From positions 180,149,004 to 180,213,003 of the forward strand of contig JBOZIK010000001.1 in the NCBI GenBank assembly GCA_051453625.1: a DNA stretch of 64,000 bases, in the 5' to 3' direction. A program made the translations under genes and the position numbers. This document shows positions 22,028 through 32,590 of this stretch, piece after piece. This DNA comes from Welwitschia mirabilis. Its lineage: Eukaryota; Gnetophyta; Gnetopsida; Welwitschiales. Under the pieces are notes generated by a model. It was not told the origin of the DNA. It did not search any database and saw only the letters and a list, made by a program, of their open reading frames with translations. The first letter of the stretch is position 1. Each line of letters starts with the position of its first letter.

Positions 22028-22316
22028 AAATAAGTGGAATTTTATTTAAAACATGAATTTTTTTCAAAAATAACTCAATCATTCTAGTAAAATAAGTTTA
22101 TTTAAAAACAAAAAGAAGGATANNNNNNNNNNNNNNNNNNNNNNNNNNNNNNNNNNNNNNNNNNNNNNNNNNNNNNNNNNNNNNNNNNNNNNNNNNNNNN
22201 NNNNNNNNNNNNNNNNNNNNNNTAACTAAGTGGAATTTTATTCAAAACATGAATTTTTTTCAAAAATAACTTAATCATTCTAGTTAAATAAGTTTATTTA
22301 AAAACAAAAAAAGGAT
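22028..22316 (+). repeat. Gap-flanking direct duplication
   Basis: TAAGTGGAATTTTATTNAAA through AACAAAAANAAGGATA (about 90 nt) occurs on both sides of the 100-N gap 22123-22222. Confidence 0.85.
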
Positions 22317-24103
22317 ATATGTGAAGAATGATATCAAGCTGAATGTGTTGATAGTAATATAAGGATTGATTTTAATAAGAAACAAAGGGATTTTTATATG
22401 AATGAGGTTTCTTTTGAAAATACAACATTAAACCATAATTTAAAAGAATAAATAATGAAAATATTACAATAATTGGCCTTGTTCATAAGAAGAAGGCCCC
22501 AACTAATATTGACATCATTGTACTTAGTGTGAAGATCAAAATGATAATACTGTGAAGAAGCAAGTTCTAGAGGAAGGGAGTACATAACATGAAGTGATTT
22601 TTTGAAAATGAAAAATAAGCCTTAAATATTGTAATTTTTCACTCAATGATAAAGACATGATAAAATTTTAAGAATCTATCACAAGTTCATCATCAATTAT
22701 TGCTCATCGATAAGGGATTCTTATATGAAAAATGTAAATTATTACTTTAGCTATCACTGTGTGACAATTTAAAGTAACTAATAAATAGAATTTCTATGAG
22801 CTTATTTCATTTGCAATAGCTTGTAACATAGTAATTCATCATATCATTTTATCATAGCATACATTTTGAGTAATAACTAATAATAATCTTATTGAATTCT
22901 ATCATTACATGATAAAGTATTTTTTCATGATTTTTCATCTTTAAACAAGTTTCATTTCTATCCTTGTATGTATTATATTATCACAAAGCTACTGTTTAGT
23001 GATAAGACTCATACATAAAAAATGAAAAATTATTTATTGACTTAACTTAATATTGATGTTTTATTTTATTGGTGTGTGTATCTGATGTATCCCTATCATG
23101 CATCTACCACTGATTGATAAGGTTCTTATATATACCTAATTTTTTTTCACATTTTTAAATAAAGGTTAAATGCATTTGATTTATATATGTGATTACATAT
23201 CATACTAAAATGTATAACAATGTATTGAAGGAGAGAATGCACTATGCATCACTATGCCTTATCCTTTTTATGAATTGAGGTGAATAATAGCCTATAGAAG
23301 AATGTTTGGATGGTGGGTTTCTTTTATATGGTGTAGATGTCATTTTTCTATCTAGTAACTTACATCTAATTCCCTACATCTTATCTAGAGATCCATAAAT
23401 TTTCTTAATTCAAATGTTTTCATGAGTTCTAAAGGTTTTTATAGAATTTTAAGTAGTCAATATCAATGAACACACATCACTCTTAGCTCATATATGATAC
23501 TTTCTCATTTTATGTAATTTAATAGAATATGAGTTAAATCATTTCCTAAGTAATGAATGTGTGTTATTATTATTGCATTTTTAAGATGTTACATAGTAGC
23601 TACTAGTGAAAGAATAAGAATGATAAAGGTAGTAAGAAGCTAGTAAGATTCATATACTACTCAATAAAACTTATAAATTCACTTATCATTTCATGTTTAA
23701 CCTTATTAATAATACAAATCTAGAGATCTTACTATTTACTTAACTATTTTATTCTAAATAATATTACCCTATTTTGGATATTGGGTTTAAACCTCATTTT
23801 TAATACATGAGGAGGAGTTATCCTTTTCTTAAGGATTATCTAGGCCCAAATCCATAATAAAAGGATATATTACTTTAGTTCCATCTAAAACATTTTATAT
23901 TTCCTATTGGATATCCTTTGTTAATCTTGATACTAATGTTTACAAGTGAAATTTCCCTTGATAAATTATTTTCTACTAGTATTGACATATTCTTGTCAGA
24001 AAAAAAACTTTTATGGTTACTCATTAATACCAATATAGTTTCAATTATTTATTTAATAAGGTTATTAATTAATAAAATAGCCATGTTATTGTATTGAGTG
24101 TTG

Positions 24104-24307
24104 TTAATTAGCAGGATTTCCTGAATAAACATTATTGGGAATAGCCATGATTTTGTTAAGAAGATAAATTCTTATAATGATGTATTGATAATAATTTAAT
24201 TTTGAAAAAGGTATTATAAAGTAAATTTTTAAAATGTCAAATAGATCACATTCTATAATCATAAAGATGGGTATTTTATCTTTATTTAAGTGTTGGTCAA
24301 TAGTCAT
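24104..24307 (-). pseudogene. Element G integrase core remnant, 67 codons
   Basis: The minus strand reads IPIFMIIECDLFDILKIYF, then PFSKLNYYQYIIIRIYLLNK, then IMAIPNNV. It aligns with the MPL-PI-EVELFDVWGIDFMGPF, YI-VAVDYVSKWVEA and LPNNDA blocks of Athila/Tat integrases. The first catalytic Asp of the D,D-35-E triad (in WGIDFMGPF) is replaced by Tyr. The rest of the core below 24104 is too broken to read. Confidence 0.7.
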
Positions 24308-24559
24308 ACTTTTGTAAGGTAGTACTAGAAATATTTAAATGGTATTGGCTAATAGAATCCACTTTGTAAAATATTATGAATAGTTTTATCTTTATTTTAG
24401 TATACTCCACAATTTCTATCATTACTTGTGTGCAAAATATTAGCTTATTTCTACTTGGAAACACATCATTATGAAATTTCATCCTTGTGAATGTAGTATT
24501 CAAAAAACTTTTTCAAATGTAATTCTTATCTATTTTAAGGAATAGTTGTTATCCTTACT

Positions 24560-24720
24560 TAATTAGTATTAAAGAATGTTTAATGTAGATAGGTAGACAT
24601 ACCAAAGATCCTTCCTATGGGGGTTAATATCTACCATGAATAACTTCTTATCAGAAATCCTTTTATCAAAGATATCTTTTGTGTAGTAATCTTTAAATAA
24701 CTCTAGGCCAAAAAGGTTAC
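24560..24720 (-). pseudogene. Element G RNase H-integrase linker
   Basis: The minus strand reads ENVINGNLFGLELFKDYYTK, then DIFDKRISDKKLFMVDINPH. It corresponds by order and rough pattern to the NVVADHLSRLE and FPDE-LL stretch that follows RNase H in these polyproteins. Support is positional. Confidence 0.45.
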
Positions 24721-24829
24721 CATTGATCACATTTTCTTGTTATCTATTATCTAATTTATCTAAGTTAAATTATTACATGAGAAGACACTATTGCATAGAA
24801 TGTACATTGTTAATCTACTTGGTTGCAAA

Positions 24830-25085
24830 AAACTTGATAGTCAACTAGACTATGTAAATCTTTGTTTTGAATCCTACACAATAGTAATGTAACTTTTTAA
24901 ATGTAATGACAACTACAAATAATTCCTTTTTTATTATTGTATAATTTAATTAGACCAAATTAATAGTCTTATAGATATAGTAGATAACATGAGGCTTATG
25001 ATTAGAATATTGTCTAAGTATTACATCTATAGTAATATTAGTAATCTTATACATGAGATCAAAATCATAAAGCTAATTTCGTACA
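24830..25085 (-). pseudogene. Element G RNase H pseudogene
   Basis: The minus strand reads DLMYKITNITIDVILRQYSN, KPHVIYYIYKTI, LNYTIIKKELFVVV and FKKLHYYCVGFKTKIY. These are the FELMCDASDYAIGAVLGQ, HVIYYASKTL, NYTTTEKELLAVV and FEKFRSYLVGSKVIVY blocks in order. The CDAS Asp is lost. Confidence 0.85.
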
Positions 25086-25159
25086 CTAATAATAGGAGTT
25101 GTAAATACTTTTTCCTTCAAAAAATTTAAATATTCTTTATAGAATTAATTCCATAGGAA

Positions 25160-25390
25160 ATTATTTTCTTTTCTAGTGACTCATACAAGGGCTTTATGAT
25201 CCTTAAAAAATCCTTTATGAATTTTTGATAATATCTAGCATTTTTGAATAAAAATTTTAATATTTTAAGATTTGTTGAAGTCAATAGTAATGTTATAAAT
25301 GTTTTTGAGATTCATAGTTATTCTTAAATTTGATATACATGTTCTTAGAAAAATTTACATTTAATCATAAAGTAACTTTTATCTGAGCTT
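25160..25390 (-). pseudogene. Element G RT C-terminal region
   Basis: The minus strand reads NLKILKFLFKNARYYQKFIK, then DFLRIIKPLYESLEKK, corresponding to the [34 protein letters not shown] block that closes the RT and connection domain. Just upstream lie fragments of the FMV-EGIVLGH and GI-V stretch. Confidence 0.85.
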
Positions 25391-25397
25391 AATTTTA

Positions 25398-25548
25398 GAT
25401 CCTTGTTGCGGTGTGTATCTATGCAATGTTTCACTCTTCGATTTCAATCCTGTTAATTATAAATAAGATACAAAATACAACACGCTAGTATAAACGGAGT
25501 GATCCGAATATCATAATTCCATCGAAGGCTAATGGTATGGATAATAAA
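25398..25548. mobile_element. CpG-containing insertion in element G RT (LTR-like end, runs into gap)
   Basis: From TGTTGCGGTGTGTATC the sequence changes abruptly in composition. It contains several CpG dinucleotides (GCGG, TTCG, CACGC, AACGG, TCCG, TCGAAGG) that are almost absent around it. It interrupts the minus-strand RT reading and continues into the 779-N gap (25549-26327). Starting TGTTGCGG on the plus strand, it looks like the edge of a younger LTR element. The other edge is hidden. Confidence 0.5.
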
Positions 25549-26327
25549 NNNNNNNNNNNNNNNNNNNNNNNNNNNNNNNNNNNNNNNNNNNNNNNNNNNN
25601 NNNNNNNNNNNNNNNNNNNNNNNNNNNNNNNNNNNNNNNNNNNNNNNNNNNNNNNNNNNNNNNNNNNNNNNNNNNNNNNNNNNNNNNNNNNNNNNNNNNN
25701 NNNNNNNNNNNNNNNNNNNNNNNNNNNNNNNNNNNNNNNNNNNNNNNNNNNNNNNNNNNNNNNNNNNNNNNNNNNNNNNNNNNNNNNNNNNNNNNNNNNN
25801 NNNNNNNNNNNNNNNNNNNNNNNNNNNNNNNNNNNNNNNNNNNNNNNNNNNNNNNNNNNNNNNNNNNNNNNNNNNNNNNNNNNNNNNNNNNNNNNNNNNN
25901 NNNNNNNNNNNNNNNNNNNNNNNNNNNNNNNNNNNNNNNNNNNNNNNNNNNNNNNNNNNNNNNNNNNNNNNNNNNNNNNNNNNNNNNNNNNNNNNNNNNN
26001 NNNNNNNNNNNNNNNNNNNNNNNNNNNNNNNNNNNNNNNNNNNNNNNNNNNNNNNNNNNNNNNNNNNNNNNNNNNNNNNNNNNNNNNNNNNNNNNNNNNN
26101 NNNNNNNNNNNNNNNNNNNNNNNNNNNNNNNNNNNNNNNNNNNNNNNNNNNNNNNNNNNNNNNNNNNNNNNNNNNNNNNNNNNNNNNNNNNNNNNNNNNN
26201 NNNNNNNNNNNNNNNNNNNNNNNNNNNNNNNNNNNNNNNNNNNNNNNNNNNNNNNNNNNNNNNNNNNNNNNNNNNNNNNNNNNNNNNNNNNNNNNNNNNN
26301 NNNNNNNNNNNNNNNNNNNNNNNNNNN

Positions 26328-26625
26328 ACCCACTAATTATAAAAAATTTTCAAATATGATGCCTTCCTTTCATAATTGATGAACTTAATTCCTAAAACCT
26401 TTCATAGTGCTAGTTTCAAACATAATAAGGGTTGCATAATAAGTTTCACATTCTCTTTTAATTATATATTATGCATAATTAGAGATAGTAAAATTTCTTT
26501 TTATAGGTAATTTTGAGATCAGGAAAAATCTCCCATATTTTCAAATAGTATTTGAATTATCTTAGCCTCATATTTTGGTTCTATAGTGTTGTTAATGATT
26601 AAAGGTTTTATCTTCTCACTACTAA
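26328..26625 (-). pseudogene. Element G RT N-terminal pre-domain
   Basis: The minus strand reads IKPLIINNTIEPKYEAKIIQ, then ILFENMGDFS, then KCETYYATLIMF and KEGIIFENF. It follows the order PVIIS--LT-EQE--LL-VL, HK-AIGW, GAKPVRQPQRRLNP and AGIIYPIS of Athila/Tat polyproteins. The catalytic RT core falls in the gap 25549-26327. Confidence 0.7.
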
Positions 26626-26984
26626 TGAAGATGTATTTATACTAAAACCTCTTGAACTTTTATTTCTACTAAAATATTCTGATTATTTAGGATTCCAAAA
26701 AGTGAAGTTTCCTCCATTACTATAGTTTCATCATGTTATTCATTTATGCTCAAGAGATGCTCTCATTCATTTTCTAGGACTAATTGAAGGGGATATCATG
26801 AATATTGTTAAATTTTAATTCATCTTTGTTTTGATCCTCTTTCTTATGATCTATTGGGTTGAAAATGTTCATGCTGATTTTTAGATTGATAAATGTAAGT
26901 TAAATTAAATTAGTTCAGTAATATATTACTACATACACTATGAATAACTAAGGTATTTATAAAATAATTAAAAAGAATGTTTTA

Positions 26985-27215
26985 GTAATTCCAAAATTAT
27001 GAAGTCTAAAATGTAGATTCATTGATCTACTTATACTAGAAAATTTTCAACTATCCCTAAGGTTTTTCTATCAAACCATTTACTAATAATAGAGTTATGT
27101 TAATGTCAAAAAATTCTATAAGTCCTAAGGTTTTACAAAGGTATAAAAGCATGATGTTTATAATAACATCTAAATTAAGTAATGCATAAGGTACCATTTT
27201 CTTGTTAATAAATAG
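26985..27215 (-). pseudogene. Element G aspartic protease pseudogene
   Basis: The minus strand reads PYALLNLDVIINIMLLYLCK then TLGLIEF, the KALLDLGASINLMPLSVYKKLGL active-site block with the Asp kept and GAS replaced by VII. LLLVNGLIEKP, then GIVENFLV, VDQ and IYILDFIILE match the LADRS--P-GIIEDVLVKVDKF-FPADFIVLD strands. Confidence 0.8.
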
Positions 27216-27217
27216 TG

Positions 27218-30200
27218 GAATAGCTGATTACTTAGGGTACTTATGTTGAGGTGGTATCCTTATTTTTATTATTTGTATAATGATTTTATCTAATTGTACT
27301 AATAAAAAGATGAATTTTATCTTTTCATGAAACACAAGTCTTTAGTGAATTTTGAGTAAAAAGGTATATCTTTAAGGGTTTAAATTAGGAAAATTCTAAG
27401 TATGCATTCTCTCTAAGATTTTTCAACCTCTTAGGAAATTATGGTATGGTATTTGGTTTAATTAACATAGTTGAAGGTAATAAGAGCTATAAGAATTTGT
27501 AGACTTTATCTTGATAATTGTACTTTTTCATTTTATTATTTTACTTATTCTCAGAGATTTTTATTAGAAACTTTTATATTCTTGAAATGTTTTTCTTTTT
27601 ATAGAGCTTTAAGATATTTCTTCTTGTTTCATTTTTCTTTTACTCTTCATCATCATAGAATGTACATGCTAAAAGATTTACTAGAAGGTATAGGCTCTCA
27701 TTAAAAAGGTAAATCTAATTTCTTATTTTGAATCAAGTCTGTCAGAAATCTTTCCATATCCTTAACCTTTTTGTTTAGAGGTCCATCTATTATTTCATGT
27801 ATTATATCATGGATTTTTATTAATAAAATTATCTAAATCCAATTTTACCATTGGTACCTTGATAAGGCCTTAGTTGAAATAAAGGTATATATAAATTTTA
27901 CGGGTATGGTGATCTTTATTAGTAATTTTGATATCACTACCATTATGGTATTTGGTTATTAGAAAAAAATAATCTATGGAGATGGGGTTAAAGTTCTAAA
28001 AGTGAAAGGAGTGTTACTTTTTATTATTTATTTGATTAATTCAAGTACATATTTTCATGCTTCATAATCTTATAATGAATGGCTTATTTATTCATGAAAA
28101 TTAAATACCTTAAGGTTCTCAATAGTAGTTGTGTATATACTTAGTTCTTCCTTTTTGAGTTATAGGTATGATAACATATGCTTGTTAATAAAAAGAAAAT
28201 ATAGAGATATTATAGACTATTCAAAATTTATAGGATTTTTTACATGTGTTATACTTATTTATTAGGTTTATTGATCATGTGTTACACTAATCAACCAATA
28301 CTTTCCAAATCATAAAGGCTTTTGAAGGTGTTTCATTTATGTTTTCTCTTATTGTAAAATCTATGTATTGTTATACATACTTATTTAAACCCTGAAATGA
28401 GTATTTAAAGTAGGTAATGGAATTAAAATCCATGATGAGTATTTTATTAGCATGGTCTATAAAACACTCATATGCTTCTTCATAGTTATATTATTTCTTC
28501 TATTAAAAAATTAATAATTTTTTCTTTTCTTAGGCTACATAGTTTATCATCAAAAAGAAATATCTCGTGAAGGTGTGCTTAAGTTTCTTGTATGATTGAA
28601 TTAGAATTTATAGGACTTGTAACTAGAAGTTGGCCTTATCTTTAATGGTTATCTTAAATGTAGTCATCTTCATTTTATTTATAGCTATGGATGCTAGGAA
28701 TTTTAAAGACATTTTCAAAGTCTATTGAGTGTGTCATGGGATTATTAGTGTTTATTTCATAAAAGGAGGATAGTAATTATACATTTTTGACTTCTACATT
28801 TATTTCAAGTGGGAATAGTAAGGTCCATCTCAAATTTGTCCCCATTAAAAATTTATATCTTTTAGAGTTTACCTTAGTTATTATACATTTAGAATATTTT
28901 AAGCTCCAAAGTTTTCAAAGTATGCTTATGGTATAGTGGATACTCTAATTAGGATTTTTTGTATGCATTTTCATTGTACTACTTAATTTTATTATGGAAT
29001 TAAGGAAAGGTATAGTAGAGGGCTCTATTGTGGTATTATGATAGGATTAAAATTAGATCATAGTATAGGTTTAGTTTGTGGAATCTTCATTCATGGTACA
29101 CTAGGTAATTGACTTAAACTAAATGAAGGTCTTGAATTGGAATATATCATGATTAATCTCATAATTAGTGATTTTAGCATAAAAGTTAAATTTTTATTAT
29201 AGTTAATAGGTTGATTCAAATATACTAATGGTAGCACAGTTACATTTTAATTTGACAAGTATAGTTTGGTGTGTTGGCTACTTCCAAAGTTGGATATGGT
29301 GTTAACATTTTTTATTGTGTATCTTAATCCATGTTTTTAGTTGTACAAGGCTTGGTGATAAATTTAAAACAACTATTCAATATTACTATTTAACTTATCT
29401 AAATTTGAACTTATAGTTGGAATTTTTATCCTATTTAAGTTATTTTAAATTTTAGAGCTTTCTTCATGGGTATGAAATGATTAGATAGTGGATAAAGACA
29501 GAGTATTATTTTTTATGTTTCTATTAACATTTATATTTACTATTTTAGGGTTGAATATCTATCAAAGTTATATAATCATTCTCACCATTCTTTCTTAGTC
29601 CAAGTTAGGCTTTTACAGTCTAACTAAATAGCCACATTCTTCTAGTTCAAATCCATTTCTTTCTAATATGAAACTTGGTCCTTAGTGGATATTAAATGAT
29701 TTCTATAGTAGATATGGTTATGTTAGAGGATTTGAAATTCTTAACTCCTTCCTCTAAAGTGAAAGAATGACTTCTACTTTTTATTCTCATAATTTTAAAA
29801 GATATTCTTAAATACATATGAGCTTGCCTAATTTTTTTTTTTTTTTTTTAAGAGATAGTGGGTAGGAAATTTTTCACCACACAGCTACCCATTAGTGCTT
29901 GGGCTTGCAGAATCTAAGCCATTTGTATTTTCCACTGATAGCGGATAAGTAATTTTTGTATCGCACAAATGCCCAATGACACCAGAGCTTACGAAATTTA
30001 TTCCATTTGTTTCGATTCCCCTGCTAGGGATTGAGCTTTAGCCTCTGGGTCCATGTGTTTGTGACCTTACCACTCTGGTAAGTAGTCNNNNNNNNNNNNN
30101 NNNNNNNNNNNNNNNNNNNNNNNNNNNNNNNNNNNNNNNNNNNNNNNNNNNNNNNNNNNNNNNNNNNNNNNNNNNNNNNNNNNNNNNAGTGGAATAGTTG

Positions 30201-31549
30201 AGTACTTAGGATACTTATGTTGAGGTGGTATCCTTCTTTTTATTATTTGTATAATGCTTTTATCCAATTTTACTAATAAAAAGATGAATTTTATCTTTTC
30301 ATGAAGCACAAGTCTTTGGTGAATTTGGAGTAAAGAGGTATATCTTTAAGGGCTTAAATTAGGAAAATTCTAAGTCTACATTCTCTCTAAGATTTTTCAA
30401 CCTCTTAGGAAATTATGGTATGGTATTTTGTTCAATTAACATAGTTGAGGGGTATAAAAGCTATAAGAATTTGTAGACTTTATCTTGGTAATTGTACTTT
30501 TTCATTTTATTATTTTACTTATTCTTAGAGATTTTTATTAGGAACTTTTATATTCTTGAAATGTTTTTTCTTTTTATAGAGCTTTAAGATATTTCTTCTT
30601 ATTTCAGTTTTATTTCACTCTTCATCATCATAGAATGTACATACTAAAAGATTTACTAGAAGGTATAGGCTCTCATTAAAAAGGTAAATCTAATTTTTTG
30701 TTTTGAATGAAGTCTGTCAAAAATCTTTCCATATCCTTAAACCTATTTATTTAGAGGTCCATCTATTATTTTGTGTATTATATCATGGATTTTTATTAGT
30801 AAAATTATCTAAATCCAATTTTACCATTAATACCTTGATAAGCCCTTAGTTGAAATAAAGGTATATATAAATTTTATGAGTATGGTGATCTTTATTGGTA
30901 ATTTTGATATCACTGCCATTATGGTATTTGGTTATTGGTGTGAAATGATTAGATAGTGGATAAAGACAGAATATTATTTTTTATGTTTCTATTAACATTT
31001 GTATTTACTATTTTAGGGTTGAATATCTATTAAAGTTATATAATCATTCTCACCATTCTTTCTTAATCCAAGTTAGGTTTTTATAGTCTAACTAAATAGC
31101 CACATTCTTCTAGTTCAAATCCATTTCTTTTTAATATGAAACTTAATGATTTCTATAGTAGATATGGTTATGTTAGAGGGTTTAGAATTCTTAATTCCTC
31201 CCTCTAAAGGGAAAGAATGACTTCTACTTTTATTCTCATAATTTTAAAAGATATTATTAAATACAAATGAGCTTGCCTAATTTTTCTTTTTTTTTTTGAA
31301 GAGATAGTGGGTAGGAAATTTTTCACCACACAATTGTCCATTAGTGCTTGGACTTATAGAATCTAAGCCATTTGTATTTCTTGCTGATAGTGNNNNNNNN
31401 NNNNNNNNNNNNNNNNNNNNNNNNNNNNAATAACACCTAAGCTTACAGAATTTATTCCATTTATGTTTCATACCCCTGTTGGGGATTGAACTTTAGACCT
31501 CTGGGTCCATGTGTCTATGACCTTACCACTCTGGTAAGTAGTCATTGAC
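27218..31549 (+). repeat. Large tandem duplication in element G interior (2.87 kb unit, second copy deleted)
   Basis: 27218-30087 is repeated as 30188-31543 across a 100-N gap. The second copy lacks the part corresponding to about 27960-29467: its join at about 30935 runs from GTATTTGGTTATTGG straight into TGAAATGATTAGATAGTGGA. Both copies end in the same SINE. Divergence is several percent. The duplicated DNA lies upstream (minus strand) of the protease, where gag C-terminal sequence is expected, but no gag motif could be read in it. Confidence 0.85.
29818..30087 (-). mobile_element. tRNA-derived SINE, copy 1 (5' end in gap)
   Basis: On the minus strand the element runs from a tRNA-like head to a poly(A) tail (T tract 29833-29849 on the plus strand). 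A pol III A box-like TGGTAAGGTCAC is at 30061-30072 and a B box-like GCTCAATCCC at 30027-30036, spaced about 35 nt. The target-site copy ATGAGCTTGCCTAATT is at 29818-29833. The other target copy is lost in the gap. CpGs are partly kept. It encodes no protein. Confidence 0.8.
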
Positions 31550-31565
31550 ATGAGCTTGCCTAATT
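31267..31565 (-). mobile_element. tRNA-derived SINE, copy 2, with both target-site duplications
   Basis: ATGAGCTTGCCTAATT stands at 31267-31282 and again at 31550-31565, bracketing the SINE body 31283-31549 with its poly(A) tail (T tract on the plus strand). It is the same insertion as copy 1, duplicated with its flanks. A 36-N gap (31393-31428) lies inside it. The A-box and B-box regions are present but the B box reads GTTCAATCCC. Confidence 0.85.
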
Positions 31566-31869
31566 GAGGTAAGCATGTGATAAGGACTTTTTTAAAGTTT
31601 AATAGGGGTCTTAGTACTTTCTAAAAAAGAGAAGGATTGAAAGCTAGAATTGAATCCTTTCTATTCAAATTGTCAAATCTTCTAATTAAATTCTACTCAA
31701 TAGTTGTATGTTCTTTAATTGAAGTGTTTTAAGTTCCAACTCGATCTTAGACTAAAATAAAGTTTTCTCAAGGTTTTTCTAATATGTAATTTTAATTGGT
31801 TATGATGTGGTATCTTTAGTGACTATGACATCTTGTTATAATGTTATTATAGATTAGGAACTAGTTTAA

Positions 31870-32590
31870 ATTAAATATTAAAAATATAGGTCCCAATTTT
31901 TCCATTAATTGCTCACTTGATTTATCTCAGATTTTAACATAAATAACTATTCATAACATACAAATGAATGCATGTAGTGAAATTTGAAAATATCATCATG
32001 ATTTTGCATTTTATAAAAGCATTTTATTTCATTCACTAACTTTGATTGTAAAAACTTTTTAAGAATTATAAGCTATGCTATTTTTTGTAATGACAAACAA
32101 AGCTTTTTGAATTGACTCAAAGAGGTTAGCTGTACTTATCTAGAGCTTGATATTTAATGTATTTTTTTATGTTATTCATGCCTTTTACATTCTAATATCC
32201 TCAAATCCTCTTGATTTTGTACCTTTTAGAATAAATAAGATAATTAATACTTTTATAATTTTTTAATTTCATCAAGAAAGACTAATAGAAGGAATAATAA
32301 AAGAATAAAGAATAAAAGAATAAAAAATAAAAAATAAAAGATAAAAATAATTAAAATTAAAAGAAAGAAAGATAAAAATTAAGAATGTGCAAAATGAAAA
32401 ACAAAATAAAGTATAAGAGGAAAAGAAAATACTTAAAAAAAGTAAAGGATTATTAAGAAAAGAAAATAACTTAAGAAGAAAAGAACAAAATAACTTAAGA
32501 GAAAAGGCTCAAAATTCAAACTTTAAAAGTTGGAATAAAAGGGATTAACTAAACCTATTCAAAGATTTTAAATTAGTGATGAATTTTTAA
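31870..32590 (-). other. A-rich stretch between SINE duplication and repeat F
   Basis: 32270-32520 is almost pure A/G on the plus strand with repeats of AGAATAAA, AAAATAAA and AAGAAAATAACTTAAG. It is low-complexity, with no coding signal. It could be a degenerate leader or expanded simple repeat. Confidence 0.5.

Larger units (their letters stand above)
19380..24100. other. Unassigned AT-rich region
   Basis: No domain, RNA gene or clear LTR boundary is seen. It contains gaps 19773-19946, 21572-21837 and 22123-22222 and two gap-flanking duplications. The 22650-23130 part has loosely repeated phrases of the form GATAAG-NTTCTTATATGA and TTATCACA, as in the F repeat at 18810-18870. It probably holds the decayed 3' part of element G. 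Confidence 0.4.

Noticed and set aside
27471-27704. 77-codon plus-strand open frame rich in Phe and Leu
   Set aside because: It is antisense to element G interior. Phe/Leu/Tyr-rich frames are expected on the T-rich strand, and the duplicate at 30440-30680 has no selective signature.
29968-30036. A functional tRNA gene, suggested by B-box-like sequences on both strands
   Set aside because: No cloverleaf can be drawn. The sequence is the head of a SINE with a poly(A) tail and target duplication.
32270-32520. A/G-rich tract considered as a polypurine tract or satellite
   Set aside because: It is too long and irregular for a polypurine tract, and there is no fixed repeat unit. Treated as low-complexity DNA.
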